A DNA stretch of 58,568 bases from Bog-793 sp035625025 (GCA_035625025.1 DASPQJ010000011.1:1-58568), one strand, 5' to 3'. Positions 8,456 to 17,988 are shown, numbered from the stretch's first letter. Numbers and translations are program-made. Notes: a model not told the origin generated them from the sequence alone.

Positions 8456-8535
8456 GTTGTGTCATGTACTCGATCAGTTAGGGGAGGAAACTCGTGTGAG
8501 GATGAATCTTTGATCCACAAGGTGAGTGATTCGAC

Positions 8536-9342
8536 ATGCAGAGCGTTGTGGAGGTAGAGACACACGATGGGGGCATGCACTCGCCGGCAGAAACGCTGCT
8601 TGACGATGCCGAATACGTGAATGCGGGACCGGAGCGTGAGATCATCGGTTTTGTGGAATCTCCGGGTGAGGCAGGTTCGCCGAGGGTCGCGGGGGAGCGC
8701 ATTCGAGTCGGTATCGTCGATGATCACGCCATGGTCGCTGAGGGTCTCGGGGTCCTCCTGAGAGAAGAACGCGATCTCGAGATAGTCGGAATTGCCGCGA
8801 CCGTCGCGGAAGCCATCGAACTTGTGGAACGGCGGCGCCCGCATGTCCTGTTGCTCGACTACCGGCTGCCCGACGGGGATGGCGCGACGGCGGCGACTGA
8901 AATCCTTCGGCGCTGGCCGTCAACGAAGGTTGTCATGCTTTCAGCGGCCGGAGGAGACGAGCTTCTCGCGCGATCGATCGAAGCCGGTTGCTCGGGCTTC
9001 CTGCCCAAGGACCGGAGCGGTCATGAAGTCGTGAGCGCCGTCCGAGCCGCCTACCGAGGTGAGTCGTTGATCCCGACGGCCGTGCTCTCGGGTTTGCTCG
9101 ATCGTTTGCGCCGGGCGCCCCAGGGCAAGGCTGGGGATCTGACGCAGCGGGAGTTCGAAGTACTGCGTCTCCTCGCCAAAGGGATGTCCACCGAAGGGAT
9201 CAGCTCACTTCTGTTCCTCTCGGAGCACACGGTGCGCAACCACGTGCGCAACATCCTCGCAAAGCTCGGCGCGCACTCTAAGCTCGAAGCAGTCGCCGTG
9301 GCGGCGCGGGACGGCATCATCTCGCTCGAAGACCGGACCTAG
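8536..9342 (+). CDS. NarL/LuxR-type response regulator with N-terminal extension
   Basis: A 268-residue DNA-binding response regulator. After an unusual acidic extension of about 55 residues comes the receiver domain (IRVGIVDDHAMVAEGL, phospho-acceptor Asp in LLLDYRLPDGDG, conserved Lys in FLPKDRSG), then a GerE/LuxR helix-turn-helix (LTQREFEVLRLLAKGMSTEGI, SEHTVRNHVRNILAKL). The start at ATG 8536 has GGTGAG upstream; a later Met at residue 14 is possible and would shorten the extension. One base separates its stop from the next regulator gene, so both are probably one transcript, and the histidine kinase at 9754-11313 faces them. Confidence 0.9.
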   Translation: MQSVVEVETHDGGMHSPAETLLDDAEYVNAGPEREIIGFVESPGEAGSPRVAGERIRVGIVDDHAMVAEGLGVLLREERDLEIVGIAATVAEAIELVERRRPHVLLLDYRLPDGDGATAATEILRRWPSTKVVMLSAAGGDELLARSIEAGCSGFLPKDRSGHEVVSAVRAAYRGESLIPTAVLSGLLDRLRRAPQGKAGDLTQREFEVLRLLAKGMSTEGISSLLFLSEHTVRNHVRNILAKLGAHSKLEAVAVAARDGIISLEDRT

Positions 9343-9343
9343 C

Positions 9344-9757
9344 GTGCACCGCTCTTCCGAGCGGCGCATCACCGTGGTGCTCGCCGATGACCAGCGCGCG
9401 ATCATCGACGCGTTGACGCGGCTCCTCGCCGAGCAACCGGACATCGAGCTCGTCGGAGCGGGTCGAAACGCCGAGGAGGCCCTCAAGCTGTGCATCGAGC
9501 ACGAGCCCGATGTCGCGGTGCTCGATGTCCGCATGCCGCAAGGTGGCGGCGCGATCGCCGCGGTCGAGATCCGAGGCCGCGGCCTTAGGACGCGCGTCGT
9601 CGCGCTGTCGGCTTTCGACGACAAGGCGACGCGCGATCACATGATGGCTTCAGGCGCAGTGTCGTACGTGCTGAAGGACCGACCGGTCGGCGAACTGCTG
9701 GAGGCGATCCGTCAGGCCGCGGGAAAGCCGTCCCAGGACGAGGGCGTCGCGAGTTAG
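9344..9757 (+). CDS. Stand-alone receiver-domain protein
   Basis: A 137-residue protein that is a receiver domain only: ITVVLADDQRAIIDAL (acid pocket), phospho-acceptor Asp in VAVLDVRMPQGG, Ser/Thr position in VVALSAFDDK and Lys in YVLKDRP. There is no output domain; the C-terminus (AGKPSQDEGVAS) is short and acidic. It starts at GTG 9344, immediately after the preceding regulator. Single receivers act as phosphate sinks, phosphorelay intermediates or protein-binding switches. With only one kinase here it may compete with the LuxR-type regulator for phosphate. Its stop overlaps the stop of the convergent kinase gene by 4 bases. Confidence 0.88.
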   Translation: MHRSSERRITVVLADDQRAIIDALTRLLAEQPDIELVGAGRNAEEALKLCIEHEPDVAVLDVRMPQGGGAIAAVEIRGRGLRTRVVALSAFDDKATRDHMMASGAVSYVLKDRPVGELLEAIRQAAGKPSQDEGVAS

Positions 9758-11313
9758 GAATCGCCGCGCGGAATCCAGGCCCGGACCGTCGTGCCAGCAC
9801 CCGGCGTCGACGAGATCTCGAAACTCCCGCCAGCCCGTTCAGCCCGCTCTCGCATGGACGCGACGCCGAGGTGCCCGGGGACGATCTGGGTGGCGTTGTC
9901 CATGCCGATGCCGTCATCGGCCACGGTGAGCGCGATCCCGCCCTGACTGTCGAGAACACTGACGGTGACGTTGTGCGCGTCAGCATGCTTGCGCGAGTTC
10001 GTGAGCGCTTCTGCCGTGATGCGGAAGAGCGTGATCGCCTCATCTGCTGTCGGTTCTGTCGCGAGCGAACTCTCGAAGCGCACCTTCGGTCCGCCCGCGC
10101 TCTCATAGCGGCGGATGAACTCGGTGAGCGATTCGGTGAGGCCGCCGAGGTGCAGCGCCGGGGGATGGAGTTCGAAAAGCAGGCTGCGCATCTGTTCTAT
10201 AGACAGCGCGACTGCCCGTTTCAGGTCGTCGACGACGCCAAGGGCGCTCTTGTCCTTGAGCCTGCCCTCGAGGATCTGGAGTTGGATCGAGAGCGCGATC
10301 AGCGTCTGGAGCGGATCGTCGTGGACCTCGTCGGCGATGCGTCGACGCTCGTTCTCCTGGGCCCGCAGTAACAGCTGTGCCAATTCCGCTCGCTGTGCGT
10401 CGAGGCGCCGCTGCTCCGAGACGTCCTGCGCGAGCCCGAGAACGAAGTGGGGACCGTTCGGTTCGGGAACGACGCTCGCCGCTGTCACGATGGCGTGCAC
10501 CGCCTCACCGTCGGAGCGCCTGAAGCGCCCCTCGAACACTGTCGACGTCGCGGTTCCCGACAGCAAACCGCTGAGAGCGGTCCCCGTCATCTCGGCGTCG
10601 TCGGGGAAGACGAAGTCGTCGATATGCCGACCGACGATCTCGGTCCGCGATCGCCCGAGCATGATGGACAACGCCGAGTTCACGGCACGATAGCGGCCGT
10701 CGGGCCCGACGACCTCGATGCCGATCGAGAGCTCGTTGGCGAGTTTGCCGAGCACGCCGTTGCGATCGCGCAGCCGCGTGCGCAGGACCCAGAAGACGGC
10801 GCTCAGCAAGGCGATCGCTGCGGCGGTGAGGATCCACTGACGGGCCGCGCCAGCCGCGTTGTCTTGCCCGAACTGCCCCGTTGCGCCGTAGATCACTCCC
10901 GGGACGATCGCGGCGTATCCGCTCTCCCCGAGGGCCGCGCGCCCCGGCAACAGAACGAACGAAGTCGGAGCGAACCAAAAGAGGAGCGCGAGGACATTGC
11001 CCGCGCCGAGCAGGTAGACCTCGGCCCCCATCCACGATGTCCCGAGGGCGAAGAAACACACGAGCGCGATGTCGTTCAGCATCGGTCGTCCTCGGATGAG
11101 CACGACACCTAGACAGACGGCGACGATCCCGGAAGCAAGAATCGTGACGCGTTTCGAAGACTGCAGGTCGGGTAGCGCCGCGAGCACGCAGGCGATGAGC
11201 GCAGCCGAGATGTAAAGAGTTCCCACGTATAGTGCCGGCGCGAAGATCGGCGGGTCGCCTTCGGCCCCGACGGCCCAAGTCAGCCAGTTCCCCTGTCGGT
11301 TATCAGAACGCAT
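9754..11313 (-). CDS. Membrane histidine kinase with PAS domain (HisKA_3 type)
   Basis: A 519-residue NarX/DegS-like sensor kinase. The N-terminal 180 residues carry five to six hydrophobic segments (for example YVGTLYISAALIACVLAAL and WILTAAAIALLSAVFWVLR). A PAS domain follows (LANELSIGIEVVGPDGRYRAVN, about 195-310), then the dimerisation/H-box ENERRRIADEVHDDPLQTL, with His near residue 336 as the expected phosphorylation site, and an HATPase_c domain (ITAEALTNSRKHA N-box, VADDGIGMD G1 box, HLGVASMRERAERAGG). HisKA_3 kinases pair with LuxR-type regulators, fitting the two genes that run towards it. The signal is unknown; the PAS core shows no obvious heme or flavin residues. Confidence 0.92.
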   Translation of the reverse strand: MRSDNRQGNWLTWAVGAEGDPPIFAPALYVGTLYISAALIACVLAALPDLQSSKRVTILASGIVAVCLGVVLIRGRPMLNDIALVCFFALGTSWMGAEVYLLGAGNVLALLFWFAPTSFVLLPGRAALGESGYAAIVPGVIYGATGQFGQDNAAGAARQWILTAAAIALLSAVFWVLRTRLRDRNGVLGKLANELSIGIEVVGPDGRYRAVNSALSIMLGRSRTEIVGRHIDDFVFPDDAEMTGTALSGLLSGTATSTVFEGRFRRSDGEAVHAIVTAASVVPEPNGPHFVLGLAQDVSEQRRLDAQRAELAQLLLRAQENERRRIADEVHDDPLQTLIALSIQLQILEGRLKDKSALGVVDDLKRAVALSIEQMRSLLFELHPPALHLGGLTESLTEFIRRYESAGGPKVRFESSLATEPTADEAITLFRITAEALTNSRKHADAHNVTVSVLDSQGGIALTVADDGIGMDNATQIVPGHLGVASMRERAERAGGSFEISSTPGAGTTVRAWIPRGDS

Positions 11314-11578
11314 TGCTCAGACCCGGCCAATCGAGAGACCGCTCCGCATGCTGCGACCGCGCGTGCCTTGTACCTGATCTCCGGGAGAAAAGGAACGACG
11401 CATCTCGCGGAGACCCTACCGTCTCGTGGTGTGGCGAATCCGGACCATTTCGGATCGACGGGCGGTCGTCCGATGACGACCGGCACCGGAAGGCGGTGCC
11501 CGCATGGGGTCTTGTGGCACTTGTTTTCTCGATGGCACCACGGGACCATCGACGCGACTGGCGACAGAGAGGGTGAAG

Positions 11579-14335
11579 GTGAGCGTCTCTGACGAGAGGG
11601 AGCTCGCGACGAACAAGCCGCGCGGATACCCGACTACCTGGGAGGCCGATTCCCTCCTCGTCGACGGGAGTGGTGTTCACCTCCGTCCGATCCTGCCCGG
11701 TGACGCGCATCGCCTCGCGGACTTCCACCGCTCTCTGCCGGCCGACGGCGTCCAGGTCCCCATGTTCGGCTCCAAGGCAAGACTGACAGGCACCGGATAC
11801 GAGCAGCTGGTCCGCGTTGACTACGTCGACACGATGGCACTCGTCGCTCTAGTGAGAGAACGTTTGGTCGGGATCGCCCGCTACGTCCGTCTTGAGCAGC
11901 CCGAAGACGCCGATGTCGCTTTCGTCGTCGCCGAGGAGTTCCAGGGGCACGGCGTGGGGACGCTGCTGCTCGAGAGCCTGGCCGCGTACGCAAGGGAACA
12001 AGGGATCAGCCAGTTTCTCGCCGAAATGCTGCCGGACAACTCCGTGATGTTCGGCGTATTCGAGGACGCGGGAATGACCGAAGCCAGTCGACTCGTCCAC
12101 GGCATCGTGCGCGTGAGGCTCGACCTCACCCCGACTCCGTCGTATTTCGTCCGCCGCGAGGAGCGCGAGCGGATCGCGATGGCGGCGAGCGTCGCGTCGT
12201 TTCTCCGTCCGAGTTCGATCGCGGTGATCGGCGCTGGACGGCGTCCCGGGGGGATCGGACACGAGATAGTCCGATCGCTTCTGGCCGGCGACTTCGCGGG
12301 AATCGTCTACCCGGTGAATCCCCGGGCGAGGTCGGTGTGCGGCGTGCGCGCCTTCGCCGAGGTCGGGGAACTGCCGCCGCCCGTCGACCTCGGGGTTGTC
12401 GCCGTGCCTCCGTCCGAGGTGCTTCGGGTGGTCGAGCAGTCGGCGGCTGCGGGAGTGCGTTCTCTCGTCATCATCACGTCAGGTTTCGGCGAGACCGGGC
12501 ACGACGGGGCGTTGCTCGAGAGCAAGCTGCTCGACGTGGCCCGTCGTGCCGGGATGCGCATTGTCGGACCGAACTGTCTCGGCGTGAGCAGCACGGACCC
12601 GGCGGTGCGTTGTAACGCCACTTTCTTGCCCGTCGCTCCTGTGCGGGGGCGGGTCGGGCTTTACACGCAGTCGGGGGCCGTCGGGATCGTCCTCCTCGAG
12701 GAGTCTTCCCGCGCCGGGATCGGCGTCTCGAACTTCATCTCGGTTGGGAACAAAATCGACGTCAGCGGCAACGACCTCCTGTGCTTTTGGGAGGACGATC
12801 CCACTACGGAGGTCATCGCGCTCTACCTCGAATCGTTTGGCAATCCGAGGAAGTTCCTTCGGATCGCGCGCCGCGTCGCGCGCAAGAAACCGATCGTCGC
12901 ACTGAAAGCAGGTAGAACGGTCGCCGGGGTGCGGGGCGCCCGATCGCACACCGCCGCGGCCGCGACTCCCGTCGCCGCGTCGGACGCCCTGTTGTCGGCG
13001 GCCGGCGTTGTCGCCGTCGAGGGGCTCGACGAGCTCCTCGACGTCGTCGCACTGTTGGGAGCGGCTCCGCTGCCGCGGGGGCGGCGGGTCGCCCTCGTCG
13101 GGAACTCAGGCGGACCGCTCATTCTCACAGCCGATGCCTGCACGAAAGTGGGTCTCGTCGTGCCGGAGTTCAGCGAGGCGACCCAGCAGGTTCTACGTGA
13201 GACGCTCAATCCCGCGAGCGCCGTTGCCAATCCCGTGGATACGACGGCGGGTGGCGGGGCAGCAGAGCTCACGGCGGGATTGCGTGTCGCCCTCGGAGCT
13301 GAGGAGGTTGACGCGGCCATCGCGGTGGTCACACCACTCATCTCGCTGACGCGCGCGCAGACCCTCGACGCGATTGACCTCGTGGCGCGAGAGAGCGACA
13401 AGCCAATCATCGCCTGCATCTTCGGCGAGCCGATCCCCGCCGAGATCGACCGGTTGTCTTCGGCCCGATTTACTGTCGTTTCGTCGCCGGATCGAGCGGC
13501 TTGCGCTATGGAGCGGGCGTCATCGTACGCGGAATGGCGGGCGCGGCCGGTATCCCGGCCTGCTGACCCTGCTGGTGTCGATGTTGCCGCGGCCCGCGGG
13601 ATCGTCGCCGAGTACCTGAGAGAGAACCGGGACGGCGGCTGGCTCGACACCGGCCGTCTGGGCGGAGTACTCCGCGCGTTCGGGATTGCCTTCGCCCACA
13701 CGGTCACCGCCAGTTCGCTTGACGACGCGCTCGCTGCCGCGCGCCAGGTGGGCTACCCGGTCGCGCTAAAGGCCGAGGGCGCGACGATCCTCCACAAGAC
13801 CGAGGCCGGGGGCGTGGCGCTCGGGATCGGAACGGACGAGGACCTCGCCACGGCGTATCGGACGATGGCGGAACGTCTCGAGGACCGGCTCGAAGCGGTC
13901 GCCGTCCAGAAGATGGTCCTCGGGGGGGTCGAGACGATCGTCGGGCTCTCGGTCGACCGGGACTTCGGCCCGCTGCTCATGTTCGGGCTCGGAGGGGTGG
14001 TCACCGAGCTGCTCGGGGACCACCAGTTCGCCGTTCCCCCGCTCTCCGAGGACGACTCGGCGCGCCTGGTCGATGCCATCCGTGGCGCGCCACTCCTCCG
14101 CGGCTACCGGGGATCGGAGCCCGTGGCGATCGACCAGCTACGAGACGTCCTCAACCGGGTGAGCTGCATTTCCGAGGAGCTGCCGGAGATCGTCGAGCTC
14201 GACCTGAATCCCGTGCTCGCCACGCCGCAAGAGGCGATCGCCGTCGACTGCCGGGCACGCGTCACTCCTCGGCCGGTCGGCCAGGACGCCTACCTGCGCA
14301 TCCTGCGTCGACGCCCCGTCCAAACGGTGACCTGA
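11579..14335 (+). CDS. GNAT acetyltransferase / NDP-forming acyl-CoA synthetase fusion (Pat-like)
   Basis: A protein of about 918 residues. An N-terminal GNAT domain (about 30-190) has the acetyl-CoA loop FQGHGVGTLLLESLA. It is followed by a CoA-binding, succinyl-CoA-synthetase-like module (FLRPSSIAVIGAGRRPGGIG; VGPNCLGV; YTQSGAVGI), the segment GARSHTAAAATPVAASDALL that holds the phospho-His of ADP-forming acetyl-CoA synthetases, and a C-terminal ATP-grasp domain (GYPVALKAEGATILHKTEAGGV; ELDLNPVLA). This domain order is known in actinobacterial protein lysine acetyltransferases that control acyl-CoA synthetases, but the His is retained, so ligase activity is possible. The start is taken at GTG 11579 behind GAGAGGGTGAAG; GTG 11573 and ATG 11504 are alternatives. 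It stands alone with a 265-base upstream gap. Confidence 0.85.
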   Translation: MSVSDERELATNKPRGYPTTWEADSLLVDGSGVHLRPILPGDAHRLADFHRSLPADGVQVPMFGSKARLTGTGYEQLVRVDYVDTMALVALVRERLVGIARYVRLEQPEDADVAFVVAEEFQGHGVGTLLLESLAAYAREQGISQFLAEMLPDNSVMFGVFEDAGMTEASRLVHGIVRVRLDLTPTPSYFVRREERERIAMAASVASFLRPSSIAVIGAGRRPGGIGHEIVRSLLAGDFAGIVYPVNPRARSVCGVRAFAEVGELPPPVDLGVVAVPPSEVLRVVEQSAAAGVRSLVIITSGFGETGHDGALLESKLLDVARRAGMRIVGPNCLGVSSTDPAVRCNATFLPVAPVRGRVGLYTQSGAVGIVLLEESSRAGIGVSNFISVGNKIDVSGNDLLCFWEDDPTTEVIALYLESFGNPRKFLRIARRVARKKPIVALKAGRTVAGVRGARSHTAAAATPVAASDALLSAAGVVAVEGLDELLDVVALLGAAPLPRGRRVALVGNSGGPLILTADACTKVGLVVPEFSEATQQVLRETLNPASAVANPVDTTAGGGAAELTAGLRVALGAEEVDAAIAVVTPLISLTRAQTLDAIDLVARESDKPIIACIFGEPIPAEIDRLSSARFTVVSSPDRAACAMERASSYAEWRARPVSRPADPAGVDVAAARGIVAEYLRENRDGGWLDTGRLGGVLRAFGIAFAHTVTASSLDDALAAARQVGYPVALKAEGATILHKTEAGGVALGIGTDEDLATAYRTMAERLEDRLEAVAVQKMVLGGVETIVGLSVDRDFGPLLMFGLGGVVTELLGDHQFAVPPLSEDDSARLVDAIRGAPLLRGYRGSEPVAIDQLRDVLNRVSCISEELPEIVELDLNPVLATPQEAIAVDCRARVTPRPVGQDAYLRILRRRPVQTVT

Positions 14336-14408
14336 GCGCCCGCGGCGTGGCGCGACTCACGACCTCGGCCCGCGCTCGCCCGTGCGCCGGACCTCTTAAT
14401 CTCGTGCC

Positions 14409-15071
14409 ATGGCGCTCTTCTCGTCGCACAAGCAGGAGATGGTCCTCCCTTCGCGGGCCCTTCCGGGTCGGAGCGCGCCGATCATCGAGCCGGGAGTCCA
14501 CGTTGTTCTGCACACGCCGATCGCCGGGCCTTTCCCTGAGGAAATGGAGCGGGCCATCTTCGGGCTTGGATGCTTCTGGGGCGCCGAGCGGATCTTCTGG
14601 AAGGCCACAGGGGTCTATACGACGGCGGTCGGCTACGCGGGCGGGTTCACTCCGAACCCGACCTACGAGGAGGTCTGCTCCGGCAAGACCGGTCACGCCG
14701 AAGTCGTCCTTGTCGTATTCGACCCGGCACGCGCGAGTTACGCGATGATGCTGCAGCGTTTCTTCGAGGGTCACGACCCGACCCAGTACATGCGCCAGGG
14801 AAACGACGTCGGAACGCAGTACCGGTCCGCGATCTACACCTTCTCGATCGCGCAGCACGACGAGGCGGTCAGGACTCGCGAGCGCTACGCCAAGGTGCTC
14901 GCCGGAGTCGGGCTCGGCGAGCCGAGCACCGAGATTGCCGCCGCGGGACCCTTCTATTACGCCGAGGAGTACCACCAGCAGTACCTCGCGAAGAACCCAG
15001 ACGGCTACTGCGGCCTCGGCGGCACCGGCGTCGGCTGCCCGGTCGGGGTCCTCGGCGACGACCAAGCCTGA
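14409..15071 (+). CDS. msrA: Peptide-methionine (S)-S-oxide reductase
   Basis: A 220-residue MsrA that reduces the S epimer of methionine sulfoxide in proteins, with electrons from thioredoxin. The catalytic Cys is C55 in FGLGCFWGAE. Family blocks YAGGFTPNPTYEEVCSGKTGHAEVV and GNDVGTQYRSAIY are intact, with a C-terminal resolving Cys region (NPDGYCGLGGTGVGCPVG). About 45 residues precede the catalytic domain, a long-form N-terminus seen in several actinobacteria. It lies 73 bases after the synthetase gene and may be co-transcribed, though no functional link is evident. Confidence 0.96.
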   Translation: MALFSSHKQEMVLPSRALPGRSAPIIEPGVHVVLHTPIAGPFPEEMERAIFGLGCFWGAERIFWKATGVYTTAVGYAGGFTPNPTYEEVCSGKTGHAEVVLVVFDPARASYAMMLQRFFEGHDPTQYMRQGNDVGTQYRSAIYTFSIAQHDEAVRTRERYAKVLAGVGLGEPSTEIAAAGPFYYAEEYHQQYLAKNPDGYCGLGGTGVGCPVGVLGDDQA

Positions 15072-15271
15072 CGGCTTCGGGTCGCTGCCTTCCAGAGGAG
15101 AAGGGCGCCGCCGTACCGGTCGCCCGAAGCGTCCCGCAGCGGCGCGTCAGGCCGCCCCACCGCGCAGAAAGTTGTCGGTCTCGTAATCGAACTGCAGTCC
15201 CGCGCGGCGTCGTCTGGCCGGGGTGAACAAATCCCCAGTTCAGCGGGGGTCGACTGCGGATCGCTCTCCCC

Positions 15272-15304
15272 TTGCTTGTCAGAATGCATGTCAGTAACGT
15301 GACA
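15272..15304 (+). promoter_or_regulatory. Promoter P1 with operator-like palindrome, pentose unit 1
   Basis: TTGCTT (15272-15277), 17-bp spacer, TAACGT (15295-15300). The box lies inside the palindrome TGTCAGTAACGTGACA (15289-15304, arms TGTCA/TGACA). The same promoter with the same spacing and nearly the same surrounding bases occurs at 21999-22031 before the second transporter unit. Recognition rests on the duplication and on the sigma-70 fit. Confidence 0.7.
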
Positions 15305-15846
15305 TCCCGAAGATTCCGTGAAACCAGGTGTCAATGATTTCTGGACTTCCCGTCAAGGGGATCCGTGGACGTTGTTGGCAGTCTCGTCGGTTCGTCGACG
15401 TCATCGTTTACGACCTCTTCGGGGGCCAAGCCCGCCGAACTCGAGATGAGTTCGCGCGCCGCCTTGGCGATGCGGGAGCGGAACCGTGCCTCGCAAAGGG
15501 GTGGTCGAGCCGCCCCGCAGCGATCCGTGACGGACGTGGAATCCGCGGTGCCCATCACCGGGTTCGACCCGTCGCGACCAGAAGGCGCGCGAGCGCCAGC
15601 CTGGCTTACTGTCACTGGCCACGAGAAAGGGGGTCGGCTTAGGCGGCTCTGTCCAGAGAGGTTTCGAGATTCGTGCTCGACCGGTACGTGGGACGGAAGT
15701 CCTGCAGTTTCCCGGTCAGGCGAGGACAGGCTGCGAAAAGGAGCAAATCGCATTGTCGACTAGGCCTTCCAATGACCGATGGAATTTGGCCGAGGAGGCT
15801 CCCGCAGTCACAACATGCATACAAGACAACCAAAGGGGATTTGATT
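15305..15846 (+). other. Long untranslated leader (about 540 bases) of pentose unit 1
   Basis: Between promoter P1 and the binding-protein start there is no gene I can defend. Short open frames exist on both strands, but none has a ribosome-binding site or family match. The last 40 bases (CAACATGCATACAAGACAACC...) are A-rich and unstructured, as expected just before a strongly translated gene. The stretch 15072-15271 upstream of P1 also holds nothing recognisable. Confidence 0.5.
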
Positions 15847-16956
15847 ATGGCGAAGTTTGAGCCCCACGAGGTGGACCCAAAGCAATACGAGATCTCGCGG
15901 CGCCGGTTCTTGCGTAATGCCGGCGCAGTGGCGGCCTCGGTACCGTTCCTCGGAGGCATGGCCGAGATTCTCGGCGAAAGGGGAGCAGGGGCCGCGACCT
16001 ACCGCGACGAGTCTCACCCGTTGTTTGCGAGCCACCCAGCGTACAAGTTCACGTTCGTGAACCACGTCACGACGAACCCGTTCTTCACGGCCACCATTTA
16101 TGGGACGCAGGACGCCGCGCACATTCTCGGCATCCCGGTGCCGCAGTGGACGGGATCGACGGTCTCGGCGGTCTCGGACATGGTGAACGCGATCGACGTC
16201 GCGATTGCTGGACACGTGAACGGCATCGCCACGACGCTCATCGACCCGACGGCCTTCAACAAGCCGGTCGACCATGCCTTGGACATCGGCATTCCGGTCG
16301 TTGCCTACAACGCCGACGAGCCCGGGAACAACCGCATGTGCTACATCGGTCAGAGCAACCTCACTGCAGGTGCCGCTGCCGCGGCGAAGATTGTCGCCAC
16401 TCTCAAGAAGGGTGACCTCATCGGAATGGTCATCGCGACCCCCGGCACCGGCAACATCCAGCCACGCATCAACGGCGCTCTGCCCACCTTCAAGGCGGCG
16501 GGGATGGCGACTGCGGTCGTTGCCGGTGGTGCGCTGGTTCCCGCCGAGATCACGGCGGTCCAGGCATGGTGGGAAGGCCACAAGGACGTGAAGTACTTGT
16601 ACGCCGTCGACAACGGTGACTCAGAGGCCGTCGCCGACTGCATCACCAAGAACCACCTGATCGGGACCCTGCACGGCTCGGGATGGGACGTAAGCCTCCC
16701 CGTGCTCGACGGCGTCAAGAGCGGCGCTCTGGACTTCTCGATCGACCAGCAGGCCTACCTGCAAGGTTTCGTACCGACTGTCCAGCTGTTCTTGTACAAC
16801 ATCTCGGCCGGTCTGATGAAGCCATGCGACACCGACACCGGTCTTGGCTTCATCAACAAGGCGAACGTCGCGCCGTACCTGGCGCACGCCACGCGTTTTG
16901 AAGGAGCTGCCGCTGCGGAGACGGCTTACTCGCCTCCAACAAAGATCCTTTACTGA
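15847..16956 (+). CDS. Sugar ABC transporter substrate-binding protein, Tat-exported
   Basis: A 369-residue periplasmic-binding-protein-1-like (RbsB/XylF-type) solute receptor. It starts at ATG 15847 with AAGGGGA 8 bases upstream. A twin-arginine signal is visible at residues 17-22 (SRRRFL) followed by the hydrophobic stretch NAGAVAASVPFLGGMAEIL, so the protein is exported folded by Tat, which is unusual for sugar receptors. Typical lobes follow: FVNHVTTNPFF near the start, IDVAIAGHVNGIATTLID, IPVVAYNADEP, and a C-terminal hinge (FSIDQQAYLQGFVPTVQL). No lipobox Cys. It heads the unit with permease, ATPase, aldo/keto reductase and xylulokinase, so a pentose or pentitol ligand is likely. Confidence 0.9.
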   Translation: MAKFEPHEVDPKQYEISRRRFLRNAGAVAASVPFLGGMAEILGERGAGAATYRDESHPLFASHPAYKFTFVNHVTTNPFFTATIYGTQDAAHILGIPVPQWTGSTVSAVSDMVNAIDVAIAGHVNGIATTLIDPTAFNKPVDHALDIGIPVVAYNADEPGNNRMCYIGQSNLTAGAAAAAKIVATLKKGDLIGMVIATPGTGNIQPRINGALPTFKAAGMATAVVAGGALVPAEITAVQAWWEGHKDVKYLYAVDNGDSEAVADCITKNHLIGTLHGSGWDVSLPVLDGVKSGALDFSIDQQAYLQGFVPTVQLFLYNISAGLMKPCDTDTGLGFINKANVAPYLAHATRFEGAAAAETAYSPPTKILY

Positions 16957-16959
16957 TCG

Positions 16960-17988
16960 GTGCAGCCCCTGACTCCTGAAGAGGAGGTGCGCGCCCCCGC
17001 TCCGCGGTTCACGGAGCGGGGGCTCGTGCGCCGCGTCTCGGATGTGTTCTTTGTCCGACCGGAGGCGACGATCGTCGTCGTCTGCCTGGCGCTCATTGCT
17101 TACTTCTCGTGGCGCAACTCGACTTTCTACTCCTACACGAACATCATCACGATGTGTCAGTACACCGCGCCGATCGCAGTCATCGGCGCGGGCGAGGTCC
17201 TGTTACTCGACCTCGCTGAGATCGATCTGTCCGCGGGCCAGGTTTTCCTAACTGCGCCTTGGTTCGTTGTGTTCATGGGGCAGCACGGCGTGCCGCTCGG
17301 TTGGGCAATCGGCCTGTCGTTGCTCGCTTGCTGCCTTATCGGCGCGTTCAACGGGACCATCGTCGTCTGGCTGAAGGTCCCGTCGTTCGTCGCGACCCTT
17401 GGCGTGAACTACGTGCTCGCGGGATACGTTCTCGTCGTCTCGAGCGACATCACCACTGACATGACTGGCACGACGGGGAAGTTCGGTGCCGTCATGGGCA
17501 TCAGCAACTGGTCCGAGGGCCTGTGGGGATTGGGGCTCGCCCTCGTCGTTTGGGCATTGCTCAAGGGGACTGTCTTCGGTCTCCACACGACGGCGACTGG
17601 TGGCAACGAGCTTGGTGCGGCCGAGGCCGGCGTGCGCACCCGGCAGGTCAAGATATGGTGCTTCGTCATCATCGCCTTCATCTCGGCCATCATCGGGATT
17701 GTCGACTCGATCCGAATTGGAAGCCTTGACCCGGCGGCTCCCGGATTGAACGAGATGCTGGCCGGCGTCACGGCTGCGGTCATCGGTGGAACAGCTCTCA
17801 CTGGCGGCAAGGCCACCGTCGTCGGGACCATAATCGGAGCGATTGTGCTCGGTGTGCTCGAAGACGGATTCAACCTCATCGGCATCAGTGCGAACTGGTT
17901 CATCCTCGTGGAAGGTGCCGTGATCCTCGTCGCGATGGCGGTGAACGTCCAGCTCGGACGGATGACGGCGAGAACGATTCGACGATGA
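16960..17988 (+). CDS. Sugar ABC transporter permease (RbsC/XylH family)
   Basis: A 342-residue inner-membrane permease with about nine to ten helices after a 30-residue cytoplasmic leader. Family landmarks are the GAGEVLLLDLAEIDLSAG segment, VPSFVATLGVNYVLAGY, the EAA-like loop TGGNELGAAEAGVRTRQVKI that contacts the ATPase, and ALTGGKATVVGTIIGAIVLGVL. It starts at GTG 16960, three bases after the receptor stop, and its stop overlaps the ATPase start (ATGA). Only one permease gene is present in this unit, so it should act as a homodimer. Confidence 0.9.
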   Translation: MQPLTPEEEVRAPAPRFTERGLVRRVSDVFFVRPEATIVVVCLALIAYFSWRNSTFYSYTNIITMCQYTAPIAVIGAGEVLLLDLAEIDLSAGQVFLTAPWFVVFMGQHGVPLGWAIGLSLLACCLIGAFNGTIVVWLKVPSFVATLGVNYVLAGYVLVVSSDITTDMTGTTGKFGAVMGISNWSEGLWGLGLALVVWALLKGTVFGLHTTATGGNELGAAEAGVRTRQVKIWCFVIIAFISAIIGIVDSIRIGSLDPAAPGLNEMLAGVTAAVIGGTALTGGKATVVGTIIGAIVLGVLEDGFNLIGISANWFILVEGAVILVAMAVNVQLGRMTARTIRR

